Source: Cardinalis cardinalis
Taxonomy: Eukaryota; Chordata; Aves; Passeriformes; Cardinalidae
Direction: 5' to 3'
Length of the DNA: 64,000 bases
NCBI GenBank assembly: GCA_014549065.1
Contig: JACDOX010000008.1
Location: 3,238,319 to 3,302,318, forward strand
The notes below the pieces were generated by a model. It did not search any database. It was not told the origin of the DNA and saw nothing but the letters and a program-made list of their open reading frames with translations. Position 1 is the first letter of the stretch; each line of letters begins with the position of its first letter. Both the position numbers and the translations under genes were made by a program. Positions 38,131 through 49,421 of this stretch are shown here, in pieces.

Positions 38131-40769
38131 GTTCACAGAAGTGCTAACTTACTCAACCTGCATTTTAGAGCTTGAGGCTGCTTCTTAGGAATGCAGCTCA
38201 CTACTCCTGCAGTCAAAGGGTACAGCCTAAAAAGGCAGTCTTGTCAACTAGGTTTAAGGAAAGAAAGAAAAGAAAGAAGAAGCAGAGCAAGAAGTACAAG
38301 AGAAAATGTCAATAGGAGGCAGAAAGTAGAAAAAGTCAACTCTCATGCCCTGCTATATGGGGAGAGTCAGGAATTCCAAAGTTGTATTATAGTAGAGCAT
38401 GAGGAAGGTGAAAGTGTTGATTGACTCCTGGCTTTTGAACAGATGGACAAATTAAACAACCCCAGGCAGTGGCAGAGCATGACTGAGTCATGTACAACAT
38501 CACAAGGAGTGCAGGAACTGAATGAGTAGAGAGCTGGGACCACGCTGCCTGACCAGGGCATACCCTTCATCAGTAACTGCATCCTCCAGAAATGTCATTC
38601 AGAGCATCTTCTCTTAGCTTTAGTAGTTTGTAACAGTCCCTTCCACAGAAGAACTAGAATGGGGTCAAAGGAGAGCATTGTCAGCATTAGCCAGTCCATC
38701 CATAACACTTGTAGAGACTCTCAAAGAGCAATTTTAACAAGGGTGGTTTTGTGTTATGAACAGACATTCTCTAAGAACTGTGATAGAAGCCCATTCCATA
38801 CAACCCATTCACTAAATAAAAGGGTTTTTTATGGGTAACTGAGATAAAAATAGTCATCAATTCTTACTCCCAGCCAACTCCTTCAGAATGTGAGTAAGCA
38901 GCAGAGTCTAATGGGTAGAAGGTGTTGGAAGCTAGGAGCATAGTTCTAATGTTTGCTCAGGTCAGGACTTGTTGAGGGAAAATGGCTAACACTGGTGAGC
39001 AGTTCCAGCTAGTAGTTAGCAATACTGAATTGCTTCATGAAAAATGCATGGAATAATTAGTTAGCATCTGCAAAATGTTTGAAGATAACCAGTTTCCAAA
39101 TTTCCGTATTCCCATGTGCTGTAATGGTGGCAGTGCATCATAGTGCATGGTGTAAAAGAGATCTGTTAAATTAACTGAATAGATCAATGTGCCTCATCAG
39201 TTCCCCTCATGTTCATGGTGCAAGTGATAAAAACCTGTCGATAACAGATTAAACTCATTGAATTAAATTTTTTCATCATGTCACTGAGTTTACACTGATT
39301 GACATGAAGCTCCGCCCATCTGTAATGATTTTGCTTAGTAGGTCCAATGTCTTTATAAACAAAATTTATAAATACAAAATTTATCAAGTGAGAGGCTCTG
39401 TTGTCATAACCTATGTCTATTTTCATTACGGATTTCTGCACCAGAGGTACAAAAAATTTTTGTGCAAGTATGTTGCATAGTCTTCAGTTCTAGACTNAGC
39501 CCTTTCAGAGGTATTAATGGTCCCACAGTTATACCAGAAAGTTGACTTGGCTTCTGGAAGTAGTATTGAGTGCCAAACCAGATTACTACTGTGTAACCAG
39601 TTTTCACCTGTTTTTGTGTACTAAGGCATTAATGAAAGAATACTTCTTGGAATAGTTTAATGGTTAGAGGAAGGTAGTGCTATTCATGGTTTTGCTAGGC
39701 AGTAGCCTAGGNACACTCAGGGATTATTTGCAAACCACAACAAACCACTTTAACTGTCTGTAAAGGGCCTTCCCTGTTAGAAAAATGGGTGTAAGTATAT
39801 TACCACTTTTCAGGCTTTGTTACTCATAAGCTGAAATGCTTAATGATCCAAATCAGTAGCTATTCTTACTGTAGCACCAGTTTTTTTTAAGTCTATTTTT
39901 CTGTTTCTGGTGTGATTGACTATCATAGCAATAGCCCTGTTTTTCATATGACATACTGTACTCACTATTGTTTGAAATTGCCATTAGAACATTTGACAAT
40001 AGCGTTTTCTTTCCAAACTGACTTGTATTTTTTCCAGCACTGATTTTTTTTTCTTTTCCTTTCCTGTTTATCTAAAATAGCTGAAGGAAAAGGACACATT
40101 GCGTCAAGGCTGATAGGACAAGAATTAGACCTACTGTATGTGCTGGTTGCATTCAGGCCTATGAGCACTTCCTTTCTCCTCCCCCATAACCAAACCCAGC
40201 TCTGCTGCATTCTTTGGAGCAGGCAGGATATTAAGATTTACAAGGCCTCTAGTCTTTGATGTACTGGGAGACCATGGCTCTTTCTCATTTCTTTACAAAG
40301 CCTGAGCCTGAGGAAAACAGGTACAGGGATGGAAAACTTCATATTCCCAGCATTTCGGGTAATGTGTTTGCCCTGAGATTGACAGTAAAGGAACACAAGT
40401 TATGCTGTGATTTGGTGCTTGGGATTGGTTACAATCTAAAACTTCGTCAGGACTGAGTGCAGAGCCAAATTCTGAAGTGATTTAGTCTGACTGCTTACAT
40501 GTTTACTCCTGCATGGATATAGACATAATGGGAGAATTTGCCCTTATGGAGTTGCAAAAGATTTGCAAAAGAATTCCCATAGGTTTAATTTAAATAAGTT
40601 TAATAGGTTTACTGGAACTTGTGCCACACCCAGGTTCCTCCTCTGTTTAAGCTGCATTTCATTAAGTGCTTACACAAGGGTTTGCAATAGTTTAGGTAAA
40701 TTGGATATAAACTGTGCATTTACTTAAAGCAGTGTAATTTCCCTATGTAAACAAGAGTGAAGTCAAAAC
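38131..40769. other. Unannotated non-coding DNA
   Basis: Includes a purine-rich run of GAAA units at about 38257-38294. No gene, RNA gene or interspersed repeat is recognised. Confidence 0.5.
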
Positions 40770-41110
40770 CCACGGACAGCCCCCTTCCTCCGGACGCAGC
40801 TGGAAGGCGTTGCTGCGATCAGTTACTTACCACAGTCCTCTGTTGGCCACTGCCAACTGCTCAGCCATGGACAGGGTTTGTGTGTACACTCCCCAGTAAG
40901 TTTTGGGGTGTAGGGTAGAGGTGTACTGGCTCAAACCACTCATTTGAATCGATGTGGCAAACCNTGCCTGGAGGTGCTCACACCAGTGGCTCTGCTGAGG
41001 AGACAGCAGCCCTAAGCGGGGTGGCAGACAGAGGCAGCTGGAGGGCAGCAGTCTCTCAGACTAGGACAGCTGCACGCAGAGTGAGCATCTCCCCATCAGC
41101 TAATTTCCAC
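40770..41110. promoter_or_regulatory. GC- and CpG-richer patch, possible regulatory element
   Basis: About 340 bases with CpGs at CCACGG, TCCGGACG, AGGCGT, TGCGAT, AATCGAT, AAGCGG and GCACGC, against a CpG-poor surround. Below CpG-island strength and without a recognisable promoter. A weak call. Confidence 0.2.
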
Positions 41111-44100
41111 ACAAGCTAGGGTCCCTTCAACCAGCTTATTCACACTTTACCCTTTAATAAAGACTTCACAGCTGATTTAATTTACGAGTCAAGGAGCATT
41201 GACTTCTGTCCATTACTGTGCCACTTCTACCCACTGCATTCAAGCTGTCAGACATCAGATTTGTCTACTGTAAATCATTCCCATTTTCCAGTTAGCAGTG
41301 CAGAATATTCAAGAGAGCAGGTTTCAGTTCAAAATCCAAAGGGGCTTCACTTGCCATTTCTCTTCAGAGTTTCTTTACTGTCTGTAATTCTAATTGTAGA
41401 ATATCTTTGCACAGCTGCTTTTCAGTTTCACTCCTCGCTTGGTTTGCCATTGTTGACTGAAAGCAGCCTGTTTTCTTTCCACTGCCTTCAGTGGAAGCGC
41501 TGCAGGGCCCAGTTACCTCTGTGATAATCGGGGGAAGGTCTTTTATAAATATCTGAAAAAGTGCTTTAGCATTAAGAAGTGAACATGTAGGAGCTCATGT
41601 GCTACATTCAGCAGCGACCGAAAAGTGGATCAGAGTTCCATGGTTTAGCTCCATAGCAGTTTAAACTGCTCAGTCTGCTGTGCTCCTACTCATTCAGCTC
41701 CCAGCTCCCTCTCTTTCTCTTGCTCTGGCTCTGGTGCTTTCCTGACCTGAATACTGAATACTGACTGGCTTAAACTGGCTGAAAAACAATCCAGGGGGAT
41801 TTTTTTAGGCCACTCAGCTGAGACTGGTTGAAGGTGCCATGGAATGGCATCTTTAGATAATCGTTCATCAGTTCCTCTAAGCTTTCCTGTTACATAAGAC
41901 AGCCCTGGCTAGTGCTGTTTCCAGGACAGTTTCTGAATTTGGTGGCCTGTGTTTCACAGCTGACTTACAAATGCAATTCTTCATGCCAGGACCTTCCATA
42001 AAAATGTACTAATATGTATTCTTAAAACCACTGAAAAGAGAGTCCTATGTTAATTGCTAAATAGGCTCTTTAACATCATGAAAAGTTCCGTTTCAGTAGG
42101 ACAGTGTAAGTCTCCCGACTCAGGTCAAATATTTTGCTCTGTAAGATTGGGCCTACTTTGTCTCTAACAGTAAACTAATAGTTTGAGTGCATTTGCCTTT
42201 CAGAAGAAGTCTCTAGCAAGAGCAGGAGACAGAATTCTCATTGCTGTAGTCTGTTTCTTTTCCCTCCCAGCAGACAGCAATTGATCACCTTGATTCCCTC
42301 CCTAAGGGATCCTTGCTNCATGTTGACATACAGGACTGCAGAGCAGCAACACATCCAGGATGGGACCTAGACCTATATTTCTTCTTCTCATCTCTCCTTT
42401 CTCATAAGGATCAGTGGTCCAACATGAGGTTAACTAGGGAAAATCACCTGAGACCTTTGTCACTGATACAGCAGAGAAGTCCCAGAGTGAATGGTCAGAG
42501 GCAATACATTGTTCCTGTCCTTACCCTTCCTCTGTCTGAGTGACCATGCAGCATCAGGGGAAGTGTGTTTTAGTTAGATCCCAGCATTCTTTGGGCTTTT
42601 TATTTTTGAACAACACTAATTTGCAAGAAGAACAGAGTAAAAAACTTTGATCATGAAATGCTGGTTTGTTTTCACTANGTTTTCTATTTCACTACGTACC
42701 TATTGAGTAATCTCTGGCAAAGGAGGGTGATAAGAATGTGTTTGTGAGCACAGAAGCATGCACCACTATACCTGCAATACCAGAAAGCATCTACAACAAA
42801 GTTGCAGACACATGAAAGCCCAGGCACTGACTTCCAAAGGAAGTACATGGGTTAAGACTAGTACAGAGATAGGCATGGAATTGCCCCTGTTATCTAGGGA
42901 GCAGGAAGCATCTGGGTATATCAATGTATCCCAAGTGATCTGTTAAGGAGTTTAAGCTCATTTTTGAATGTGTTTGGTCATGCAGACATTTGGAATTGCT
43001 GACACCTTATTGTTAATGGGCAGGCAGAGCTAGTCACCCTGTAATTGTTGCAGTTGTCTTAGACCTTCCTTTATAAAATCCTGTTTTCATCTAATTATAA
43101 TTTACCATAACATTTGAGCCAAGAAGGCTAATATAAGGGACTNGTTTCTGAATGGTTTTGATAGAAAGCTTCTTCCAAAAGTTTGTATTGAGCCATCAAG
43201 AAAATNGTTGTTTTACAAGTGATTGAAACCAATTCTTCCTTTCTAGGAAGCTCTATGGCCTCAATTTTTGGCCATGAATTGCACATTATTGATGGATAAA
43301 TGGGGTATTAGGAGAAAAAAAAGGGAAGGAGTTNTATTTTCACATTAAAATCTACCCCAAATGGTAGGCATGAGTCCATTTTCTTTTGAAATTCCTTTTT
43401 CTAACCTTTTAGAGCTGTTGCGTCACTGTAAGGCAGTGTTAGGACACAGGACATTAAGATGTGTCCCCAGTTTCACAGTACACATCTGGGCATCTTGAAA
43501 GAACCCAAATGGAAAGCAGTGAGCAGTAGAATCATGGCAATGATGAGCTGGGAACCTGTTGAAGCAGAAGACTGTGGAAGTAACAGCCACAATGAGGTTT
43601 AAAATTGATGTGGCATTAGAGGAGATCCATGTAGGAAGGTATAGCTTAAAGGAACTCTCCAGACATTAAATATATACTGAGGTGTTTGAATCTTGCTCTA
43701 TTTNACTGTTCCATAGCAACTGGCTGACAAGATATTTGCTTCATTTCCCTCTTACCTTTAAGAAGAACAGTGTGGTTCCCATTTGTGCATGCAGTTAATA
43801 GTATACANCTTAGATCTAAAGCTACCCAAACCCTAGAAATACCAGCATTTTTCTCTAATGGAATGCAATTTGACATTTTAAATTANTAAGTGTTTGACAA
43901 CACTAAACCAAAACATTATATTTTCGCTCTAGGATTTGATGTCTAATANAACTGAAACTCAGTAAATTTTGGGGCAAAATGCCATCTATGGCAAAAAATC
44001 CAAACATTGCTGTCTATTCTGTGAAAACACTAAGGACATTTCATTTATGAATGCTCTGAAGAAAGCANTTCAGTAGTTCTGTCCAGAGCAAGGGGGACTT

Positions 44101-44821
44101 TTGCTGAACTACAAGGCAAGAATTCTATCTAAATATCAACTTAACTTTTAATGATCTCTGTGGTAAAAATNTTATCTATTTCTTCAGCACAAATGAGTTC
44201 ATGGTAAGGACATCTTTTTTACTTTCTTTTCCTAAGTTTCTTTAAACTTTTGGAGTGCTTGTGAATGTAATTTGAGTTTGACCTATTTTTAGCAATCACA
44301 GAACTTGTTTTAAAACTCTGGCTGTTCTGAAAATGCTCTGTTTTGACATTGACANCATTTAAGCCCTTCTCATTTCCTCCCCAAAACTGGAAAGTCTCTT
44401 GATTTGTGAGGGGTAAGGAGTGGCCTAAATGATAAAACTNTCTTAAGAGACTATAACATTTATCATGAGATAGAGTTCTATTAGCATGTAAAATTGTCTT
44501 TGGCTTGATTGCATCTCGAAGTTTAACAGAACATACTCAAATAGTTTCTAGTTCTAAGAAGTGTGTAGACCTCAGTTTTACATATGGCTGTCTCTCCAAA
44601 CCACAAGTCACTAAAGAATGTCAGTGTGATGTTTGGCGAGTTAAAGGAGGGCAGCACTCCTAAAGCAGACTTGTGGTTTTAACCCTGCAGTAAGAAGACT
44701 CAAATGTTAGAGAGATTATTTTCTTTCACATGTATTATAATTTATTTTTTTTCCACAGTCTGAAGTAGCAGCACCTGTGTAACCTTATTTAACTGCCTTC
44801 ACACATTTTTCTTTCCCTCAG
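41111..44821. other. Unannotated DNA upstream of the best exon candidate
   Basis: Single-copy sequence, AT-rich towards the right end and dense in single Ns around 43.1-44.5 kb. Frames of up to 87 codons occur without splice support. If the 44822 exon is real, this is intron. Confidence 0.5.
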
Positions 44822-44909
44822 CTTNTATTCTGCCAAAGTGACAAACTTTCCTCACTTTGAACTGCAGAACACCGTGAAAAGCCAGCATGTCTCAGCCTTG
44901 TCCAATACT
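44822..44909 (+). CDS. Best candidate internal exon, identity unknown
   Basis: Seen: a TTTAACT branch-point-like word about 35 bases upstream, a long pyrimidine tract ending TTTTTCTTTCCCTCAG, 88 bases, and then the consensus donor GTAAGT. One frame only is open: it skips the first base (acceptor phase 2), reads 29 codons and ends in phase 0. Its peptide contains YSAKVTNFPHFELQ and ends HVSALSNT, with mixed polar and aromatic residues and no low complexity. The first full codon contains an N. I cannot assign a family. A single-exon view cannot distinguish a real exon from a chance arrangement, but this has the strongest splice signals in the window. Confidence 0.4.
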
Positions 44910-45020
44910 GTAAGTCTTCTATGCACTGTTCATTGGGAGCTGTCATTTTATTAATGCTGTAAGAACATGACTGCTCTAAAACAACAGTGTATCTTAGAAA
45001 AAAGCTGTTACAACTTGCTG
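44910..45020. other. Putative intron start
   Basis: Sequence directly following the GTAAGT donor; ordinary non-coding DNA. Confidence 0.3.
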
Positions 45021-45054
45021 AAATAAAAAAAAAAANGGAAATTTNAAAAAAAAA
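45021..45054 (+). repeat. A-rich low-complexity run
   Basis: Two A-runs of about 11 and 9 bases with Ns inside. The Ns probably reflect sequencing uncertainty in homopolymers. Confidence 0.85.
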
Positions 45055-47264
45055 GTTGATGTTTATCTACTATTTGCTTAGGCCTGAGTCTTTCCCAAGA
45101 GTGGATCATTCCACATAATTTGCTGCTGCTCTTCGATTAAGAATTTTTTCTCCGGCAGGGGCTGTGAGGATCAGAGATATATAGACTTGAAGAGGGGTTT
45201 GTTAACAAACAGAAATTATGTTTCCTTACCTTTAGGTTGATCAAAAAACCCCAACCTTTAAGTCCTTCCTCATCATCTGGGGACCTGAAGGATGTTCATT
45301 CAATTTTTGGCTTCTCAGCTCATTCTGATAATGAGAATGCTAGTTAGGCTGGGGTATTTGAAACGTGTATAAGTTTACCAAGGACAAGAGAGGCCTATGT
45401 GAGACTTGTCACATATTTAATTTCTACTTTCTGGGACATTACAGAAAAAATATTATAATCAGCATTTGCACACGAACCAGGGAATCTTGTCTCCATTCCA
45501 GTTCATTTTCCACTCACAAGAATCTATCTTTTTCCATCACAACAGTGGTGGTAGTTCNCAGCAAATGATCTGCCATGTGGGTAAGTGGCATTCAGTTCCT
45601 CACTTGCTTCCTTCTGCCATCTGGTGCTATTGCTTTGCTATCTGTTACTTCTTATCCAGCCTAACAGAGCTCACTATCCCTGGAATGGCCTAGAATTTAT
45701 TTCAATGAAATGCAGGTCTGTGAAAAGATAGGTATAAATCCCAAAGAGGAGGCAATTCGTAGCTTCTTTTAGTAGTCTTCTTTTGAGTCCAAAGTACCTG
45801 CCTTCCAGTGACCAAAAAGTCTTATTTTTATGGTGAACAGCCTTTTGGTTAAAGGTCTTACTAACGCAGGGAATGAAATTTGTTAGAATACTAATTTTAT
45901 TTCCATACTCTCACTTTAAACACAAGCCAACTCTATGTTTTCCTGAGAACCAATGAGGCTTGAGATTTTTTTTTAATTAAAAGCCAGCAAAGGTGGGGGT
46001 TTTATTTCCTTTCCTGTCAAATGCATTTGAAGCACCTCTGTCTCCAGCTGGCTGTGGGAGCAGAGCCAGCCCATAATGGTTTCAAGCCCACTGTATGCAT
46101 AGGGGAAAGGGTTTTAACCTGATTGATGACTCTGGAAGTGCTTGCAGCACAGAGTGCTGAAGCTGGTAGCACTGGAGTTGTTTATAAGATAGGAGAGAGG
46201 AGGNGGATGTGTTTTTCAAAAGCCGGCAATTCTTCCCAGTCAAGTGCCGTAAATGTTTCATGAACGGTCTCATTTCATCAGTTTGTGGGCATTCTGCTCC
46301 ATGAAANCCTTTGAAATAGTTGCCAGAGGTTGAAGCTGAGATTGGTTGAACTTTCTTGCTGTCCTGACCACTGGCCTTGCAGCCATTCCTTCAGGTACGC
46401 TGTCAAAAGTTTTGTTACTGGGCCCATCTTATCCTTTAGGACTTTGCAAGAGTAGGCCTGAAAATTATTGTTCACCGTGTGTTGCTTAAAAATGCAAAGC
46501 AGGGTGACATTGAAGTATCTTCCACAATCGTGGTATCCTTTCCAACTTTACGTAAGATTTACTGCTTTCCAGGCCTCGTGTTGCTCTAGTTTTAGCATGG
46601 ATTTCTTAAGAAATTCNTTGTATCTTATCTCTACCTGATCCATTACACAATGGCCACATTGTCATTTCCTTAGGTATGATAACATTATTGGCCAGAGTGA
46701 CTTAACTTGCTTTAGGGCCTTGGGATCTTGCATTCATTTTTACAGCACCTCTCTAGTGGGAATGCTTCCAGCAGTATGCTGTAAAGGAGAAGAGGAAACA
46801 TGTGAAGGTGTCTGCTCTCAGTCATCACATGTGGGTAGAAGTGAGGTATATTATGTTCAAGGTTTACANTTAGAGGACCAGGAAAGAGGATAGATTGTTA
46901 AGCAGAATGTGAAATGGCCCCAGGGTTGCACTCTGGAGGAGTTGACTACTTTTTGAGTGGGGAGGACAAGACTTCCTCAGGAGCACTTAAAAGTACAAAC
47001 AAGGTAGAGTAAATACAGAGACTGGAAAGAGGGGGAGGAGGAAAGTGCAAAGAGAAAGGTGACACACATCTTGCTAATGTGTCTGTAAAAATGGGGCTGG
47101 ATATTTGAGAATGTGCTTGTCTGCAGGTTTTCAGGTTCCTGCTCCTCAGCAGCTCAGAAGCTGCATGCATGGCCTGTTTCATGATAGATTAGTGTTTCTA
47201 TGTGGAACCATTAAGTGCAGACATGCTTGAAGATGGGCAGGTGGCAAGAGAAATTATCTGGGCT
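45055..47264. other. Unannotated non-coding DNA
   Basis: No gene is supported. A minus-strand segment at about 45235-45288, between a CAG-type acceptor and a GTAAGG donor, has one open frame of 18 codons but a poor pyrimidine tract. It is not called. Confidence 0.5.
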
Positions 47265-48027
47265 TTGTGAAAAGCCAAAAATTCAGGGAGACAGACGTTT
47301 GGTTTCAGTTCTGGGCAGATGCTCAGGTCAAGTCTTATTTTGTCCAAACCACTTCCCCTACCCTTAGGCGCGATATTTTCAGAGTGAAAGGACAGGCAAN
47401 GCCCAGGGAGATTCCAGAGCACGGCTTGTTTGCAGCTGGCTGGACATGGAATTCATCAGCAACAAAGCAAGACTNGCTCTTCTCCTGCGGATATGGGGAG
47501 AACTTGGATTTGTGCACGCACACACCAGACCAAACCAGTTCTTCCCTGTCTGCTGGGGAGGCTCCAGTTACAGTATCTGAAGCCAGAGATTTCATTTAAG
47601 CCATTTGGACCCGTTCGGACTCTGAGTGCTGTAGCCTTGCCTGCCTCCTTCCTCTCTCAGATCCCAGCCAGAAAAANCCTCCCCCTTGCCACCCTCCCTT
47701 TCCAGCACACACAACGCAGAAAGCAAAAACCGACCCAAGCTTGCCTTTGCAGCTGGGACTTATCAGCCAGAACACACACATGTAGGTCATCCATGGGAAC
47801 TCAGCAAAGTGTTGGATCAACAAGAGCACCGGGGTGGGGTGGGGGGTGTGCAGGGCAGCAGGAGGAGCAGGGAGAGAATCTTTTTTTATCATTATTATTT
47901 TTATTATTGTCTGTTTTTTTACAAAGGAAAAGGAAGAAAGATTACAGCAGCTTTTCTATTAAATGAGAAGATTAGCATGCCGTGGATGCTTTGCAGGGGC
48001 GTGATGAGATTTGCAGCAGATGAGTTG

Positions 48028-48040
48028 GTTGCTAGGCAAT
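48028..48040. promoter_or_regulatory. RFX X-box-like palindrome
   Basis: GTTGCTAGGCAAT pairs a GTTGC half-site with a GCAAT half-site. It matches the RFX-family X-box consensus (GTNRCC and RGYAAC with a short spacer) at all but one base in each half. RFX factors control ciliary and other genes. The site lies in the promoter-like block. Confidence 0.45.
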
Positions 48041-48159
48041 GCTAATGAAAAGCAGGCTTTCAAAACTTCTGTGCCGTGTGGGCCCAAAAGTTATCTAGCC
48101 TCCCTCCTGCAGCCTCCACTCCCCCCAGCTATCCCCCCCGCCCCATGCAACCTCCCAAA

Positions 48160-48170
48160 TATTTATAAAA
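48160..48170 (+). promoter_or_regulatory. TATA-like element
   Basis: TATTTATAAAA sits just after a C-rich run, about 120 bases downstream of the X-box-like site. A start site would be expected about 30 bases on, near 48190-48200. AT-rich words like this are common, so support comes only from position in the GC-richer block. Confidence 0.25.
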
Positions 48171-48242
48171 TCTTCACCAGGAACAAGAAAGATAGATGCT
48201 GGAGTGGGCTTTTGACAACTCGCTCTTCCTGAGATACCCAGA

Positions 48243-48277
48243 ACACACAAACACGCACACACACACACACACACACA
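48243..48277 (+). repeat. (AC)n microsatellite, 11 pure units
   Basis: A pure CA run from 48256 to 48277 is preceded by an imperfect ACACACAAACACG lead. Likely polymorphic. It lies downstream of the TATA-like element and would fall in any 5' untranslated exon starting there. Confidence 0.95.
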
Positions 48278-48650
48278 AAAGTTTGCTGATTTTCTTTTCC
48301 TCCTTAGAAAGGTAAAAAACAAAACCCCACCCCCCAAACCAAAGCAAACAAAAAAAAAAAGGAGAGAAGAAGAAAAGTTAGCAGTGGCTTCCAAAGCAGC
48401 TCCGTCTCCGATTTCAGAGTTCAGTCAGAGTTTAGGCTTGCATGTGTGTGTGTGCATGCTGGGGGTAGGTACATGTTTGTTTTCGATTTCTCTCCATGCG
48501 TTTTCAAGCTGTGCTCTGGCTCTTCCCCTCCTCCCATCCTGCTGCAAGCCTCCTTTCCCTTTCAAGGCCTTCTGACACAATGAGCTTATTTTCCCATGCT
48601 CCCTGTGAAAGCCGGGGTATGTGCGTGAAAGCTGCAGCCTCAGAGGACTC

Positions 48651-49380
48651 TTTTAAGTACAGAAATTGAACGTTGCTGAAGTTAGAGACAGGGTTTCTGC
48701 TATTTTTACAAATGACCCATGTCTTNCTCCCCTTCTCAGAAGTATCAGCATTCTTAGATATCTTACCATCTGTCTNTCCCAACTTTTTTTTTTAAGTGAA
48801 TTTGATGTTGGTGTGACAGCATTGAAGACTCATGTTTACTGCTTGCTCCTCGTTCTCCTTACTGCTGTGGCTTGTGTGCCTCATTCCTAAGTCCTTTCAT
48901 ATGAGCAAAAACGGATGTTTCCATGCTCAGTTCTAGGCTAAAACTGTCAAAGAGGCATCATTTATCAAGATCTAATTCTAAATAATCCAATGGAGTAATA
49001 TAGCTCNGTCATGAAAAAGCAACATTTCAAAGTTACTGAGCTATCTTGGGCCTGTAGATTGGGCAGGGGAATCTGCAGAAGCAGAGCCTCACTGCACTGC
49101 CCATTTTGAGATTGACCCACCCCCTGCTGCACTTCATCACATTGGATGTAAAGTCTTCCTTCAAAGCCNGTGTTTATTTTTCATGAATGCTTCTGGGGAA
49201 GTAAGAGGTTAGCATGAATTGGAAACAAAATTTAAAATTACTGTGCAGAGTGAATACAAGTGTCATATTGTGGTCCCACATAGTCCAAGTTTGACAGTTA
49301 ATGATCTTGGTTGAGGTCTGCAGAAGTCAGTGGCACTTGGCCTAGTGAAAACAAGAGCCTTTGGGAGGGAATGTGGTGGT
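48651..49380. other. Unannotated non-coding DNA
   Basis: AT-leaning sequence right of the promoter-like block. No gene or repeat is recognised. Confidence 0.45.
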
Positions 49381-49421
49381 TTTTTTGTTTTGTTTTGTTT
49401 TGTTTTGTTTTGTTTTGTTTT
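49381..49421 (+). repeat. (GTTTT)7 pentanucleotide microsatellite
   Basis: Seven perfect GTTTT units from 49387 to 49421, preceded by six T. No retroelement body was recognised beside it. The complementary CAAAA array lies about 9.3 kb to the right. Confidence 0.95.

Larger units (their letters stand above)
47265..48650. promoter_or_regulatory. GC- and CpG-richer promoter-like region
   Basis: About 1.4 kb with clearly higher G+C and roughly twenty CpGs, in a CpG-poor window. It includes a C-run-rich stretch (48110-48150), an X-box-like palindrome, a TATA-like element and an (AC)n tract. The longest open frame of the window (178 codons, 47430-47966) lies here. It crosses two Ns and ends in low-complexity sequence, so I treat it as a composition effect. 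A GTAAAA donor-like site follows CCTTAGAAAG at about 48311. The region could be a promoter and 5' untranslated exon, or an enhancer. Direction is suggested as plus only by the TATA-like element. Confidence 0.35.

Noticed and set aside
45235..45288. Minus-strand exon-like segment of about 54 bases
   Set aside because: One open frame but a weak acceptor. A single short segment does not support a minus-strand gene.
47430..47966. Longest open frame of the window, 178 codons on the plus strand
   Set aside because: It crosses two Ns, ends in T- and A-rich low complexity, lies in a GC-richer block where stops are rarer, and resembles no protein family.
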